DNA of 64,000 nt from Deltaproteobacteria bacterium (lineage in GTDB: Bacteria > Desulfobacterota > Desulfuromonadia > Geobacterales > Geobacteraceae): contig JAJZUQ010000006.1 of the NCBI GenBank assembly GCA_021848385.1, forward strand, positions 28,230 to 92,229. Reading direction: 5' to 3'. Position 1 is the stretch's first letter. Each line of letters opens with the position of its first letter. The notes beneath the pieces were generated by a model. It ran no database searches and had not been told where the DNA came from. It saw only the letters and a list, made by a program, of their open reading frames with translations. The position numbers and the translations under genes were made by a program. Below, piece by piece: positions 1 through 7,834 of this stretch.

Positions 1-1
1 A

Positions 2-145
2 AGGGATGACCTGGCGGAGTTGGAAAAGGAAGTCAGAAAGCTCCTCGATGACAACCGGAAGTTTCTTGAACGGGTACTGGACGATAATTTCGAACCGGAC
101 GAGGCGGTAGAGAATGATGGGCCGGAGGTGACGGAGGAGCTGTAG
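2..145 (+). CDS. C-terminal end of an unidentified protein (truncated by window start)
   Basis: An open frame runs in from the left edge and stops at the TAG at 143-145, giving 47 visible residues. The visible part is highly charged and heptad-like (leucines spaced as in a coiled coil), followed by an acidic tail rich in Glu and Asp that ends in TEEL. Codon use fits the neighbouring genes, and the frame ends just before a repeat-filled spacer. The family cannot be named from this fragment; the upstream sequence is needed. Confidence 0.6.
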   Translation, partial: RDDLAELEKEVRKLLDDNRKFLERVLDDNFEPDEAVENDGPEVTEEL

Positions 146-166
146 CGCCAATGGATTGTTCATCCC

Positions 167-514
167 AAAAACGGCAATTAACGCGGAAAAAGCGGATAAC
201 CCTCTATTCGGCAGTTGAACACCGCCTGCACTCGTACTAAAGGGCTATTTCTGTAATTCTAGGTTCATTGCGCTGCATCCGATCAACTTACCCTGCGGGT
301 TCGGACAGGATCGGCTGCGGACGCTTCATTTCACCAAGAATTACGACGAAATACCCTTCATGTACTCCTTCCTGCAGTATTCAACTGCCGTTTTCAGGAT
401 AACTTCTTGATAAGGGCGGATGAACCCCGTACTCCTGTTTCACCCAAAGGTTGAGGCCGGGATCCGCAGTTGTCCTGGTTTTTCCGATTTTTCTGCGTCC
501 CGAATGCTTTTTCA
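167..514. repeat. Family B palindromic repeat, copy 1, interrupted by a family A element
   Basis: The ends match the uninterrupted copy at 12350-12506. The left arm has AAAAACGGCAATTAACGCGG, and the right arm has TCCGCAGTTGTCCTGG followed by TTTTTCTGCG and a T-rich end, roughly the inverse complement of the left arm. The middle (201-396) is a family A element that the second copy lacks. No protein is encoded. The whole 146-606 spacer is explained by this nested structure plus the imcH terminator. Confidence 0.75.
201..396. mobile_element. Family A MITE-like element, copy A1, with 7 bp target duplication
   Basis: The element has 11 bp terminal inverted repeats CGGCAGTTGAA (209-219) and TTCAACTGCCG (380-390), giving a 182 bp core. 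It is flanked by GGATAAC at 194-200 and again at 397-403, which I read as a target-site duplication, because the homologous B repeat at 12.35 kb runs straight through this point. It is non-coding, so it would need a transposase in trans. By eye the core differs from the copy at 37837-38018 at nine positions. Confidence 0.8.
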
Positions 515-533
515 GGTTGATAGATAGCAAGAA

Positions 534-564
534 GAAAGCCCCCGGAGTTCAGACCGGGGGCTTT
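534..564 (-). terminator. Intrinsic terminator of imcH
   Basis: An 11 bp stem of AAAGCCCCCGG with its complement encloses an 8 nt loop. Read on the minus strand it is followed by a T-rich tract. It lies about 40 bases past the imcH stop codon. Confidence 0.85.
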
Positions 565-606
565 CGTGCGTTCAGTGTCTGTAGGGGAGGGAATGCGCCG
601 GATTGC

Positions 607-2142
607 CTACTTGCACCCTCCACCTGTCACGTCGCAGCCCTCCGCCATGTGGCAGTCGCTGCAGTTGGTCTTGTACAACTCGTTGCCGATATCCACCGGG
701 TGGACGAACTCTTTGACCTCGGTACCGGCCGGGATATTCTCCTGTTTCTGCCCAAGGACGGTATGGCAAAGGTCACAGTTCTTGGAGATGATCCGCCCTT
801 CGGCCGACTTGTGCTTGCCGTCGTGGCAGCGGAAGCATCCCGGCGAATAGAAGTGGCCGATGTTGTTCGGGTAGGTGCTCCACGATACCTTCATGGCGGG
901 GAAGAAGTTCCGGCCGTAGATTTCCTGGATCTCCACGGTCGCTTTGCTGATCGCAGCCGCTTTCCCCTTGGCTACGGCGGGATAGTTCTTCTCGTAATAT
1001 TCCGGAATAGCCTTGGCGATAGTGGCTTTTGCTTCTTTTGAGGTCTTGTACGGCCGGCTCAGGAGCTCTACGGCGACTTTCTTGATAAAAGGGAGCGACT
1101 GGTCGATGTGGCCGGAGACAAAATTCTCGTCCATCTCCTGGCTCGGCGAACGGTAGATATGGGTCGGCCTGTTGTGGCAGTCGATGCAATCCATCCGGCG
1201 TTTATCTCCCTTGGCGATCTCCTCCCTGGTCAGAGGTTTTTCGGTGTCCATGAATTCGGTGATCGTGCCGTCTTTCCCCTTGACTGAAATATAGGGAATA
1301 TCGAAACGTTGCCTATCCCTGGCGATATAGTTTACCTCGGTGCCGATATGCCAGTGAATCCCTTTGGCGTGGGGGCTTTTGGGGGATCCGCCGATGTTGA
1401 TCAGCATGTTGATCTCGCGCGCCGTGTTGGTTTCATTGGGGGCATAGTGGTAGAAGACCTTCTGGCGTCCGGAGTAGAATTTTTCCGGCCAGTGGCAATG
1501 CTCACAGGTGTCTCGTGCCGGACGGAGGTTTGCTACGGGTGTTTCGATGGGGGTCGGGTAGGTGTGGAAAGCCACGGCATAGAGCTGCCGCAAGCCGGAT
1601 ATCTTGGCTTTCACATACCAGGCGGCACCGGGACCGACGTGGCATTCGACGCATTTGACCTTGGCATGGGGAGAGTTACTCCAGGCCGTGTGTTCCGGTT
1701 CCATGACCGTATGGCAGAGTTCGCCGCAGAAGGTGGTCGATTCGGTGAATTCATACCCCTTGAGTGAGGCGATGGAGACGATAAGGACAAAGACGATGGA
1801 TGCCACGATGAAGAAAATGAACAGGTGGCGCCTTCCGGGATCGTTCAGATCGAGTCGCGGATACTGGGGGATTTCCTCCTCCAGTGAAATCATTCCTTCG
1901 ATGATCGCTTTGCGGCGCTGGTTACGGACACGCCATGCACCAAGCGGTACGAGGATGAGGCCGACAATGAGCATGCCGGGAAAGATAAAATAGGTCAGAA
2001 GCCCGAGGTACGGGTTGTCGACGCCGGTCATGGCCTCATAGGAGAGGAAGACGATGATCAGGCAGGTGGAGGTCACCGCCAGTATCATGCCGATCATACT
2101 GATGATATTCCATGCGTATCCTGCAGTTTTTCTGATGGCCAT
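607..2142 (-). CDS. imcH: Inner-membrane multiheme cytochrome c, NapC/NirT-related, ImcH-like
   Basis: The 511-residue protein has three hydrophobic N-terminal segments (about residues 12-34, 46-69 and 106-127) and then a periplasmic heme domain. Six canonical CXXCH sites are visible (C164, C213, C319, C436, C456, C494), plus one CX3CH at C139-H144, giving seven candidate hemes. Length, three membrane spans and seven hemes match ImcH of Geobacter sulfurreducens, the quinol-oxidising cytochrome needed for respiration of high-potential acceptors. By inference it passes electrons from menaquinol to periplasmic cytochromes. It is monocistronic, with its own promoter and terminator. The membrane-anchored multiheme assignment is firm; the exact ImcH orthology is inferred from architecture. 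Confidence 0.82.
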   Translation of the reverse strand: MAIRKTAGYAWNIISMIGMILAVTSTCLIIVFLSYEAMTGVDNPYLGLLTYFIFPGMLIVGLILVPLGAWRVRNQRRKAIIEGMISLEEEIPQYPRLDLNDPGRRHLFIFFIVASIVFVLIVSIASLKGYEFTESTTFCGELCHTVMEPEHTAWSNSPHAKVKCVECHVGPGAAWYVKAKISGLRQLYAVAFHTYPTPIETPVANLRPARDTCEHCHWPEKFYSGRQKVFYHYAPNETNTAREINMLINIGGSPKSPHAKGIHWHIGTEVNYIARDRQRFDIPYISVKGKDGTITEFMDTEKPLTREEIAKGDKRRMDCIDCHNRPTHIYRSPSQEMDENFVSGHIDQSLPFIKKVAVELLSRPYKTSKEAKATIAKAIPEYYEKNYPAVAKGKAAAISKATVEIQEIYGRNFFPAMKVSWSTYPNNIGHFYSPGCFRCHDGKHKSAEGRIISKNCDLCHTVLGQKQENIPAGTEVKEFVHPVDIGNELYKTNCSDCHMAEGCDVTGGGCK

Positions 2143-2220
2143 TAGATAATATCTCCTTATAAAAAACAGTTCGGCTGCATCGACGTTACAACCAATAGTG
2201 ATGCCGAAACACCTTGCAAA

Positions 2221-2248
2221 ATTACAACGCTGTTTCAGATTTTGTCAA
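2221..2248 (-). promoter_or_regulatory. Sigma-70 type promoter of imcH
   Basis: On the minus strand a perfect -35 TTGACA (2243-2248) is separated by 16 bp from TGTAAT (2221-2226). The predicted start lies about 70 bases upstream of the imcH ATG. The rest of the 2143-2471 spacer is AT-rich and shows no other gene. Confidence 0.65.
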
Positions 2249-2403
2249 ACATAAAAAATGTACGGCAAAAAATAAATCTTGCTGATATGCTGAAAAACTT
2301 GCTAATATTTATCTCTTTTAATCTTATTTTCCACTTTTGGCTCCCGCTGTTCATCCCGCTTCCGACACCCCCGGCGTATGCCGCACGCTGCCATCGCCTC
2401 TGC

Positions 2404-2433
2404 CTTGACATTCCCCCCACTTTTTGCTAGCTT
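2404..2433 (+). promoter_or_regulatory. Possible promoter of the class V aminotransferase
   Basis: A perfect -35 TTGACA (2404-2409) is followed after 18 bp by the weak -10 TAGCTT (2428-2433), placing a start about 30 bases before the ATG at 2472. The weak -10 leaves doubt. Confidence 0.4.
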
Positions 2434-2471
2434 CGCGGCAGTACAGGCAACGTATGCAAAGGAGTTCCACA

Positions 2472-3539
2472 ATGAGGAAAAAGCTCTTCATCCCCGGTCC
2501 GGTTGAGGTCGCACCGGAAATACTGCAAGCCATGGCGACCCCCATGATCGGCCACCGCATGGCAGAGTATGCCGTCCTTCACAAGGGGGTGAAGGAGAAG
2601 CTCAAGCGGCTCCTTGAGACCGATTCAAGGGTCTTTCTTGCCACGTCGAGTGCTTTCGGTGTCATGGAGGGGGCTGTCCGCAACCTGGTGGGGAAGCGCT
2701 GCGCCAATTTCTGCAACGGCGCTTTTTCCGACAAGTGGCATGACGTTACCCGCCGTTGCTCAAAGGAGGCGGATGCGATCAAGGTGCCGTGGGGAGAGCC
2801 GATCACGCCGGAACTGGTGGATGCGACTCTGGCCACCGGCCGGTACGACGCCATAACCCTGATCCACAACGAGACATCAACCGGCGTCATGTCGCCGCTT
2901 CCCGAAATTGCCGCGGTACTGCGCCGCTATCCGGAGGTTGTGTCGATCATCGATACCGTATCATCCATGAGCGCCCTCCGCATTCCTGTTGATGAACTGG
3001 GTATCGACTGTTGCATCTTCGGGGTTCAGAAGGCCTTTGCTCTTCCTCCGGGGATGGCAGTATTCACTGCAACCGACAAGGCCCTTGAACGGTGTAAATC
3101 CATCGAGGGGCGAGGATATTATTTCGATTTTCTCGAATTTGCCGCCGCCGATGAGAAAGACAACACCCCTTCCACTCCCTGTATTTCCCATATTTACGCC
3201 ATGGACCTGCAACTGGACCGCATGTTTGCAGAAGGACTCGATGCACGCTGGGAGCGGCACCGGAAGATGGCCGATTACGTCAGGAAGTGGGTTGTCGAGC
3301 GGGGCTATGGCTTTTTCCCCGCAACAGATTACCGCTCCGTGACCCTAACCTGTGCGGCCAACACCCGCGGCGATGACCTGGGCACACTCAAGAAGCAGAT
3401 GGGTGAGCGTGGGTACGCCTTTGACGACGGTTACGGGAAAATAAAGGGGAAGACGTTCCGCATTCCCCATATGGGGGATATGCAGCTTGCCGATCTTGAG
3501 GAGTTCCTCTCAGTCCTGGATGAACTCATCACTATGTGA
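2472..3539 (+). CDS. Class V pyridoxal-phosphate aminotransferase (alanine/serine-glyoxylate type)
   Basis: The 355-residue protein belongs to the fold-type I class V aminotransferases. The N-terminal LFIPGPVEV and IGHRM motifs, the Asp at residue 161 in the SIIDTVSS stretch (pyridine-nitrogen ligand) and Lys187 in FGVQKAFALPPG (Schiff-base lysine) are all visible. Relatives transaminate alanine, serine or aspartate against glyoxylate or pyruvate; the substrate cannot be fixed here. I chose the ATG at 2472 because AGGAGT lies just upstream; an earlier in-frame ATG at 2424 lacks a ribosome-binding site and adds residues unlike the family. It is divergent from imcH. Confidence 0.85.
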   Translation: MRKKLFIPGPVEVAPEILQAMATPMIGHRMAEYAVLHKGVKEKLKRLLETDSRVFLATSSAFGVMEGAVRNLVGKRCANFCNGAFSDKWHDVTRRCSKEADAIKVPWGEPITPELVDATLATGRYDAITLIHNETSTGVMSPLPEIAAVLRRYPEVVSIIDTVSSMSALRIPVDELGIDCCIFGVQKAFALPPGMAVFTATDKALERCKSIEGRGYYFDFLEFAAADEKDNTPSTPCISHIYAMDLQLDRMFAEGLDARWERHRKMADYVRKWVVERGYGFFPATDYRSVTLTCAANTRGDDLGTLKKQMGERGYAFDDGYGKIKGKTFRIPHMGDMQLADLEEFLSVLDELITM

Positions 3540-3671
3540 TACGTCCTGTCGGAATGAATTATGCGGGAGATGCTGCTTTTTTTTCTCGGATTAGCTGTTA
3601 TAGTTTGTGGTAGCCGGCGGTTTGACCACAGCATAGCCGATGACCATTGAACACCAATCGAGGAGGTTCCC

Positions 3672-3845
3672 ATGAAATGTCCCCACTGTGGCGGGAGGAA
3701 GGCCGTAGAGATCGACACCCATTCGGAAGGGTTCTCAGCCGAGGCATCACCGGTGAAAGAATGTGGTAAATGTGGTTTGATCTGGCGCGTAAAGGTAGTT
3801 GACGACCACACCGAGATTGACATCATCAAGCCCGCCAAGAAATAG
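3672..3845 (+). CDS. Small zinc-ribbon protein of unknown function
   Basis: This is a 57-residue frame with a strong ribosome-binding site (GAGGAGGTT) seven bases before its ATG. Two CXXC pairs, CPHC at residues 3-6 and CGKC about 27 residues later, form a probable zinc ribbon, and the C-terminus is lysine-rich. No catalytic motif is visible. It lies between the aminotransferase and the convergently transcribed rubredoxin gene. Function is unknown; zinc or nucleic-acid binding is an inference from the ribbon only. Confidence 0.75.
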   Translation: MKCPHCGGRKAVEIDTHSEGFSAEASPVKECGKCGLIWRVKVVDDHTEIDIIKPAKK

Positions 3846-3871
3846 CGAAATCCAAGTCGGTATGGTTCGCC

Positions 3872-4030
3872 TCAAGCCGGCTCGAACAGTTCTTTGCCTG
3901 CGCCGCAGACCGGGCAGACCCAGTCGTCGGGCAGGTCCTCGAAGCTGGTGTGCGGCGGTACGCCGTTATTCGGGTCGCCGTCGGCCGGGTCATACACGTA
4001 CTGGCAGATTGTGCAGCGCCAACTTTCCAT
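3872..4030 (-). CDS. Rubredoxin
   Basis: This 52-residue protein carries the two rubredoxin iron-binding knuckles, [10 protein letters not shown] near the N-terminus and CVPVCGAG-type CPVCGAGK near the C-terminus, with the usual DPNNGV and [11 protein letters not shown] segments between. Rubredoxins are one-electron carriers, in anaerobes often serving oxygen or superoxide detoxification. The start is at the methionine of MESWRC, preceded on the minus strand by AGGAGGG. The same frame stays open further upstream but without rubredoxin similarity. Partner enzymes are not adjacent. Confidence 0.95.
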   Translation of the reverse strand: MESWRCTICQYVYDPADGDPNNGVPPHTSFEDLPDDWVCPVCGAGKELFEPA

Positions 4031-4111
4031 GTCTATTCCCTCCTGTGAAGTAATGTTCCCCCCCCCTTGATTCTCAAGGGTGAATGTGCGACGTGAACTC
4101 CCCCTGCCATC

Positions 4112-4134
4112 CTCCTCCTTCAGGGAAGGAGGAG
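4112..4134. other. Perfect 10 bp hairpin in the rubredoxin-pckA spacer
   Basis: CTCCTCCTTC and its exact complement GAAGGAGGAG are separated by three bases. There is no T-run on either side, so it is not a standard terminator. Read on the minus strand it falls in the presumed 5' leader of rubredoxin. The remainder of the 4031-4460 spacer shows no supportable gene. Confidence 0.5.
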
Positions 4135-4380
4135 AGGCCGTGTCGTGCGGTCGCGCAATTCTCAGCAATTCCTTCCCCCAAGTTACATCCCGCATTTCTC
4201 CCGGAATCAACTGGCGGCCCAACTGAATCGATTTCCACTGTAACACCGGATGTGGCTCTGTCAACAACCGGCCAGTGACATCAAATTTTCTGACTACGCG
4301 GAAAAACCGGATTTACGATAGAGGCATTCGGGGATGACAACTTGCCGCGCAGTAGATCGGTGTTCAGATTAAATTTTATT

Positions 4381-4421
4381 TTGAGTTTACATAGTGTTGT
4401 GCTATTTTAGCGAAGCTAAAA
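4381..4421 (+). promoter_or_regulatory. pckA promoter overlapped by a perfect palindrome
   Basis: TTGAGT (4381-4386), a 16 bp spacer and TATTTT (4403-4408) with an upstream TG make an extended -10 promoter. The palindrome TTTTAGC-GAA-GCTAAAA (4405-4421) covers the -10 and the probable start site, the position expected of a repressor operator. The regulator is unknown. Confidence 0.55.
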
Positions 4422-4460
4422 CTTTGCATGTACATTATCCAAAAAGGGAAGGGGAACGGC

Positions 4461-6311
4461 ATGGGGTACGAGGTTAAAAACGAGCAATTACTTAAGTGGG
4501 TAGAGGAGGTATCGGCTCTATGTAAGCCGGATAACATTCACTGGTGTGACGGATCGCAGGAGGAGTATGACAACCTGTGTAATCTGCTCGTGCAGAGCGG
4601 CACGTTTCGGAAGCTGAATCCGGAGAAACGGCCCAACAGCTATCTCGCCTGCTCCGACCCGATTGACGTCGCCCGGGTTGAGGACCGCACCTTTATCTGC
4701 AGTCTTTCCAAGGATGATGCCGGCCCAACCAACAACTGGATGCCGCCGAAAAAGATGAAGGAAACCCTTAACGGGCTCTTCAAGGGGTGCATGCAGGGAC
4801 GTACCATGTATATCATCCCCTTCAGCATGGGCCCGTTGGGTTCCAATATTGCCAAGATCGGCGTGGAGATCTCGGACTCTCCTTATGTTGCCGTCAATAT
4901 GCGCATCATGACCCGCATGGGCAAGAAGGTTATCGACGTCCTCGGCGACGGTGAGTTCGTTCCCTGTCTCCACTCCGTCGGCGCACCGCTGGCCCCGGGG
5001 CAGAAGGATTCAACCTGGCCGTGCAACAAGGAAAAATACATTGTTCATTTCCCGGAAGAGCGGGCCATCTGGTCCTTCGGTTCCGGCTACGGCGGCAACG
5101 CCCTGCTTGGCAAGAAATGTCTCGCACTGCGCATCGCTTCAAAACAGGGTAAGGATGAGGGGTGGCTGGCCGAGCACATGCTCATCCTTGGCGTCGAGTC
5201 CCCCGCCGGCGACAAGACCTACGTGGGTGCCGCCTTCCCGAGCGCCTGCGGCAAAACCAACTTTGCCATGCTCATCCCCCCCAAGGGTTTCCAAGACAAG
5301 GGGTGGAAGGTTACCACCATCGGCGACGACATCGCCTGGATCAAGCCGGCCGCCGACGGCCAGGTATATGCCATCAATCCGGAGTACGGCTACTTCGGCG
5401 TTGCCCCCGGCACCAACTACAAGACAAACCCCAACGCCATGATCTCCTGCGAGAAGAACTCCATTTTCACCAACGTGGCTCTCACCGAAGATGGTGATGT
5501 GTGGTGGGAAGGGATTGACGGCGAAGTTCCGGCAAAACTGACCGACTGGCAGGGCCAGGAGTGGACTCCCGGCTGCGGCCGTCCGGCTGCTCATCCCAAC
5601 GCCCGCTTTACCTCCCCTGCTTCCCAGTGCCCCTCCATCGACCCCGATTGGGAGAACCCCAAAGGGGTGCCGATGAGTGTCTTTATCTTCGGCGGTCGAC
5701 GCAAGGATACCGTGCCGTTGGTCTACCAGTCTTTCAACTGGAACTACGGCGTCTACCTTGCCTCCACCCTCGGTTCCGAGACCACCGCCGCAGCGGTCGG
5801 CGCAACCGGCAATGTCCGCCGTGATCCCTTCGCCATGCTCCCCTTCTGCGGTTATCACATGGCCGACTACTTCGCCCACTGGCTGCAGTTCGGCCGCACC
5901 ATTGCCAAACCGCCCTGCATCTTCAGCGTCAACTGGTTCCGCAAAGATGCCAACGGAAAGTTCATCTGGCCGGGCTACGGTGACAATATGCGCGTCCTGA
6001 AGTGGATCGTCGAGCGGGTGCAGGGCAAGGCCGGTGCTGTCGAATCCCCGCTGGGATGGATGCCACGCTTCGAGGACATGGACTGGGAAGGACTGGACAT
6101 GCCCCGGGAGAAGTTCAACGATATGATGTCTGTTGACCGTGACGTCTGGCAGAACGAGATCCTCTCCCACGAAGAGCTGTTCGTCAAGATGTACGACAAG
6201 CTCCCCAAGGAGTTCCTTCACATCCGCGAACTGATCCTCTCCAGCCTCTGGCGTTCGCCGGAGCATTGGGAGCAGATCGGTGACGTCAACCCCGAGGGAT
6301 GGAACGAGTAA
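4461..6311 (+). CDS. pckA: Phosphoenolpyruvate carboxykinase (GTP)
   Basis: The 616-residue enzyme interconverts oxaloacetate plus GTP with PEP plus CO2 and GDP, the gluconeogenic exit from the TCA cycle during growth on acetate. The GTP-class signature FPSACGKTN lies at about residues 259-267 and contains the P-loop lysine and reactive Cys263. [12 protein letters not shown] supplies the metal-binding aspartates, and FGGRR follows further on. Length matches the GTP family (about 610-620) and not the shorter ATP family. The ATG at 4461 follows GGGAAGGGG; an upstream ATG at 4428 has no such site. A strong terminator follows directly, so the gene is probably monocistronic. Confidence 0.96.
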   Translation: MGYEVKNEQLLKWVEEVSALCKPDNIHWCDGSQEEYDNLCNLLVQSGTFRKLNPEKRPNSYLACSDPIDVARVEDRTFICSLSKDDAGPTNNWMPPKKMKETLNGLFKGCMQGRTMYIIPFSMGPLGSNIAKIGVEISDSPYVAVNMRIMTRMGKKVIDVLGDGEFVPCLHSVGAPLAPGQKDSTWPCNKEKYIVHFPEERAIWSFGSGYGGNALLGKKCLALRIASKQGKDEGWLAEHMLILGVESPAGDKTYVGAAFPSACGKTNFAMLIPPKGFQDKGWKVTTIGDDIAWIKPAADGQVYAINPEYGYFGVAPGTNYKTNPNAMISCEKNSIFTNVALTEDGDVWWEGIDGEVPAKLTDWQGQEWTPGCGRPAAHPNARFTSPASQCPSIDPDWENPKGVPMSVFIFGGRRKDTVPLVYQSFNWNYGVYLASTLGSETTAAAVGATGNVRRDPFAMLPFCGYHMADYFAHWLQFGRTIAKPPCIFSVNWFRKDANGKFIWPGYGDNMRVLKWIVERVQGKAGAVESPLGWMPRFEDMDWEGLDMPREKFNDMMSVDRDVWQNEILSHEELFVKMYDKLPKEFLHIRELILSSLWRSPEHWEQIGDVNPEGWNE

Positions 6312-6393
6312 GAGGCAATGATGTCCGGCCACGCCCCCTCTCGACTGCCGGGAGGCATAGTGTAACCGGGACCGCATCTCTGTCGTTAACGTA

Positions 6394-6442
6394 AAAACCG
6401 GGTGGCATGTCTGGATATTTCCAGGCTGCCACCCGGTTTTTT
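6394..6442 (+). terminator. Intrinsic terminator of pckA
   Basis: AAAACCGGGTGGCA pairs with TGCCACCCGGTTTT and is followed by a T-run. It is about 80 bases past the stop codon. Confidence 0.92.
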
Positions 6443-6456
6443 TGTTTCATGTTCTG

Positions 6457-6473
6457 GACAACTGGCAGTTGTC
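6457..6473. promoter_or_regulatory. 8-1-8 palindrome upstream of the hydrogenase operon
   Basis: GACAACTGGCAGTTGTC is perfectly symmetric around a central G. It lies about 230 bases before hyaS in an AT-rich spacer that contains no gene, so it may be an operator or activator site for hydrogenase expression. No regulator is assigned. Confidence 0.45.
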
Positions 6474-6703
6474 AGTTACATTGACCTGAAAGGATATAGT
6501 GTTATTCCGGCTAACAGCGACAAATCTGTTGAAAAAACTTTTTGTGCGGTGCCTGTTCCCTATTAACAAAATCATGATATTCTGTAAAACAGCGTTAAGC
6601 CCCTAATGAAACTTTGCATGATATGCTTTTGAGTTTGAATTAACTATTAGTGATTGTAAATTTGTATAAATTAACATAACCCTGGCGTGAGGAGGAACTT
6701 CGC

Positions 6704-7834
6704 ATGGACTACGGGGATGGCAAGGGGAAAAGCAGGAATTCAGAACAGTGTTTTGACGTGCCGCGTTCACTGGCAGAAAGAGGTATTACCCGCCGGGACT
6801 TCATGAAGTTCTGTACCGCCATGTCGGCGGCCCTGGCGCTCCCGATGTCGCTGGTGCCGAGAATAGCCGCAGCGCTGGAGAATGACGGCCGGCCGTCTGT
6901 TATCTGGCTGGAGTTCCAGAGCTGCACCGGGGATACGGAAGCCCTGCTGCGGGCTGCAAATCCCACTATCGGGGAGATCGTCCTCGATGTCCTTTCCATC
7001 GACTATGCTGAAACGATCATGGCGGCCGCCGGCCATCAGGCAGAGGACGCCAGGATGAAGACCGTAAAAGAAGCCAGGGGGAAATACATCGCCATCGTTG
7101 AAGGGGCCGTTCCGATGAAGGACGGTGGCATCTACTGCTGCATTGGTGGCAGGTCGGCCCTCGACATTGTACGGGAGGTCTGCAGCGGTGCTCTGGCCAC
7201 CATAACGGTCGGCACCTGCGCGTCCTATGGGGGACTCCCTGCCGCGGCCCCCAATCCGACCGGAGCAGTCGGTGTCAAGGAAGCGGTGCCGGGTGCCACA
7301 GTGGTCAATCTCCCCGGCTGCCCCGTAAATACCGACAACCTGGTGGCCACCGTTGTCCATTTCCTCACCTTCGGCAAGCTCCCTGCCGTCGATGGTAAAG
7401 GGCGTCCCCTGTTTGCTTACGGCAAACGGATCCACGACAACTGCGAGCGCCGGCCCCATTTCGATGCGGGCCAGTACGTGGAGGTGTGGGGGAGTGAAGC
7501 CCACCGAAACGGTCACTGCCTCTACAAGATGGGGTGCAAGGGGCCGGAGACCTTCCATAACTGCCCGGTCCAGCGTTACAACGAGAAGACCAACTGGCCG
7601 GTTGGATCAGGACACGGCTGTGCGGGGTGTTCGGAGCCCCAGTTCTGGGATACCATGACCCCCTTCTACCGAAGGCTCCCCAACGTGCCGGGGTTTGGCA
7701 TCGAGACGACCGCCGACAAGATTGGTGCCGGCCTGGCGGTTGCCACTGCTGCAGCCTTTGCCGCCCACGGGGTGGTCAGCGGGTTGCGGCATAAAGATGA
7801 CGAATCCAAGGACGGAAAGGGGGGTAACCAATGA
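6704..7834 (+). CDS. hyaS: Uptake [NiFe]-hydrogenase small subunit, Tat-exported
   Basis: The 376-residue iron-sulfur subunit of a periplasmic membrane-bound hydrogenase opens with a twin-arginine signal (TRRDFMKF at residues 29-36, then a hydrophobic stretch to about 57). Cluster ligands are visible in the SCTGDTE motif, in LPGCPVN, and in the C-terminal cysteine-rich stretch containing CYKMGCKG-like and CAGCSEP segments. A C-terminal hydrophobic helix followed by a basic tail anchors the dimer. GAGGAGG precedes the ATG. The stop overlaps the large-subunit start by four bases. The order S-L-b-protease matches the Geobacter hyaSLBP operon. It oxidises H2 and sends electrons through its Fe-S chain to cytochrome b. 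Confidence 0.93.
   Translation: MDYGDGKGKSRNSEQCFDVPRSLAERGITRRDFMKFCTAMSAALALPMSLVPRIAAALENDGRPSVIWLEFQSCTGDTEALLRAANPTIGEIVLDVLSIDYAETIMAAAGHQAEDARMKTVKEARGKYIAIVEGAVPMKDGGIYCCIGGRSALDIVREVCSGALATITVGTCASYGGLPAAAPNPTGAVGVKEAVPGATVVNLPGCPVNTDNLVATVVHFLTFGKLPAVDGKGRPLFAYGKRIHDNCERRPHFDAGQYVEVWGSEAHRNGHCLYKMGCKGPETFHNCPVQRYNEKTNWPVGSGHGCAGCSEPQFWDTMTPFYRRLPNVPGFGIETTADKIGAGLAVATAAAFAAHGVVSGLRHKDDESKDGKGGNQ

Noticed and set aside
2404..2430. Sigma-54 type promoter in front of the aminotransferase
   Set aside because: The GA and GC elements are about 20 bases apart, not the required -24/-12 spacing.
4084..4278. 64-codon plus-strand frame in the rubredoxin-pckA spacer
   Set aside because: No ribosome-binding site, proline/serine-rich random composition, and it spans a hairpin.
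5139..6377. 412-codon open frame on the minus strand opposite pckA
   Set aside because: It is the antisense shadow of a high-G+C gene. It has no ribosome-binding site, no recognisable domain, and the plus-strand protein is unambiguous.
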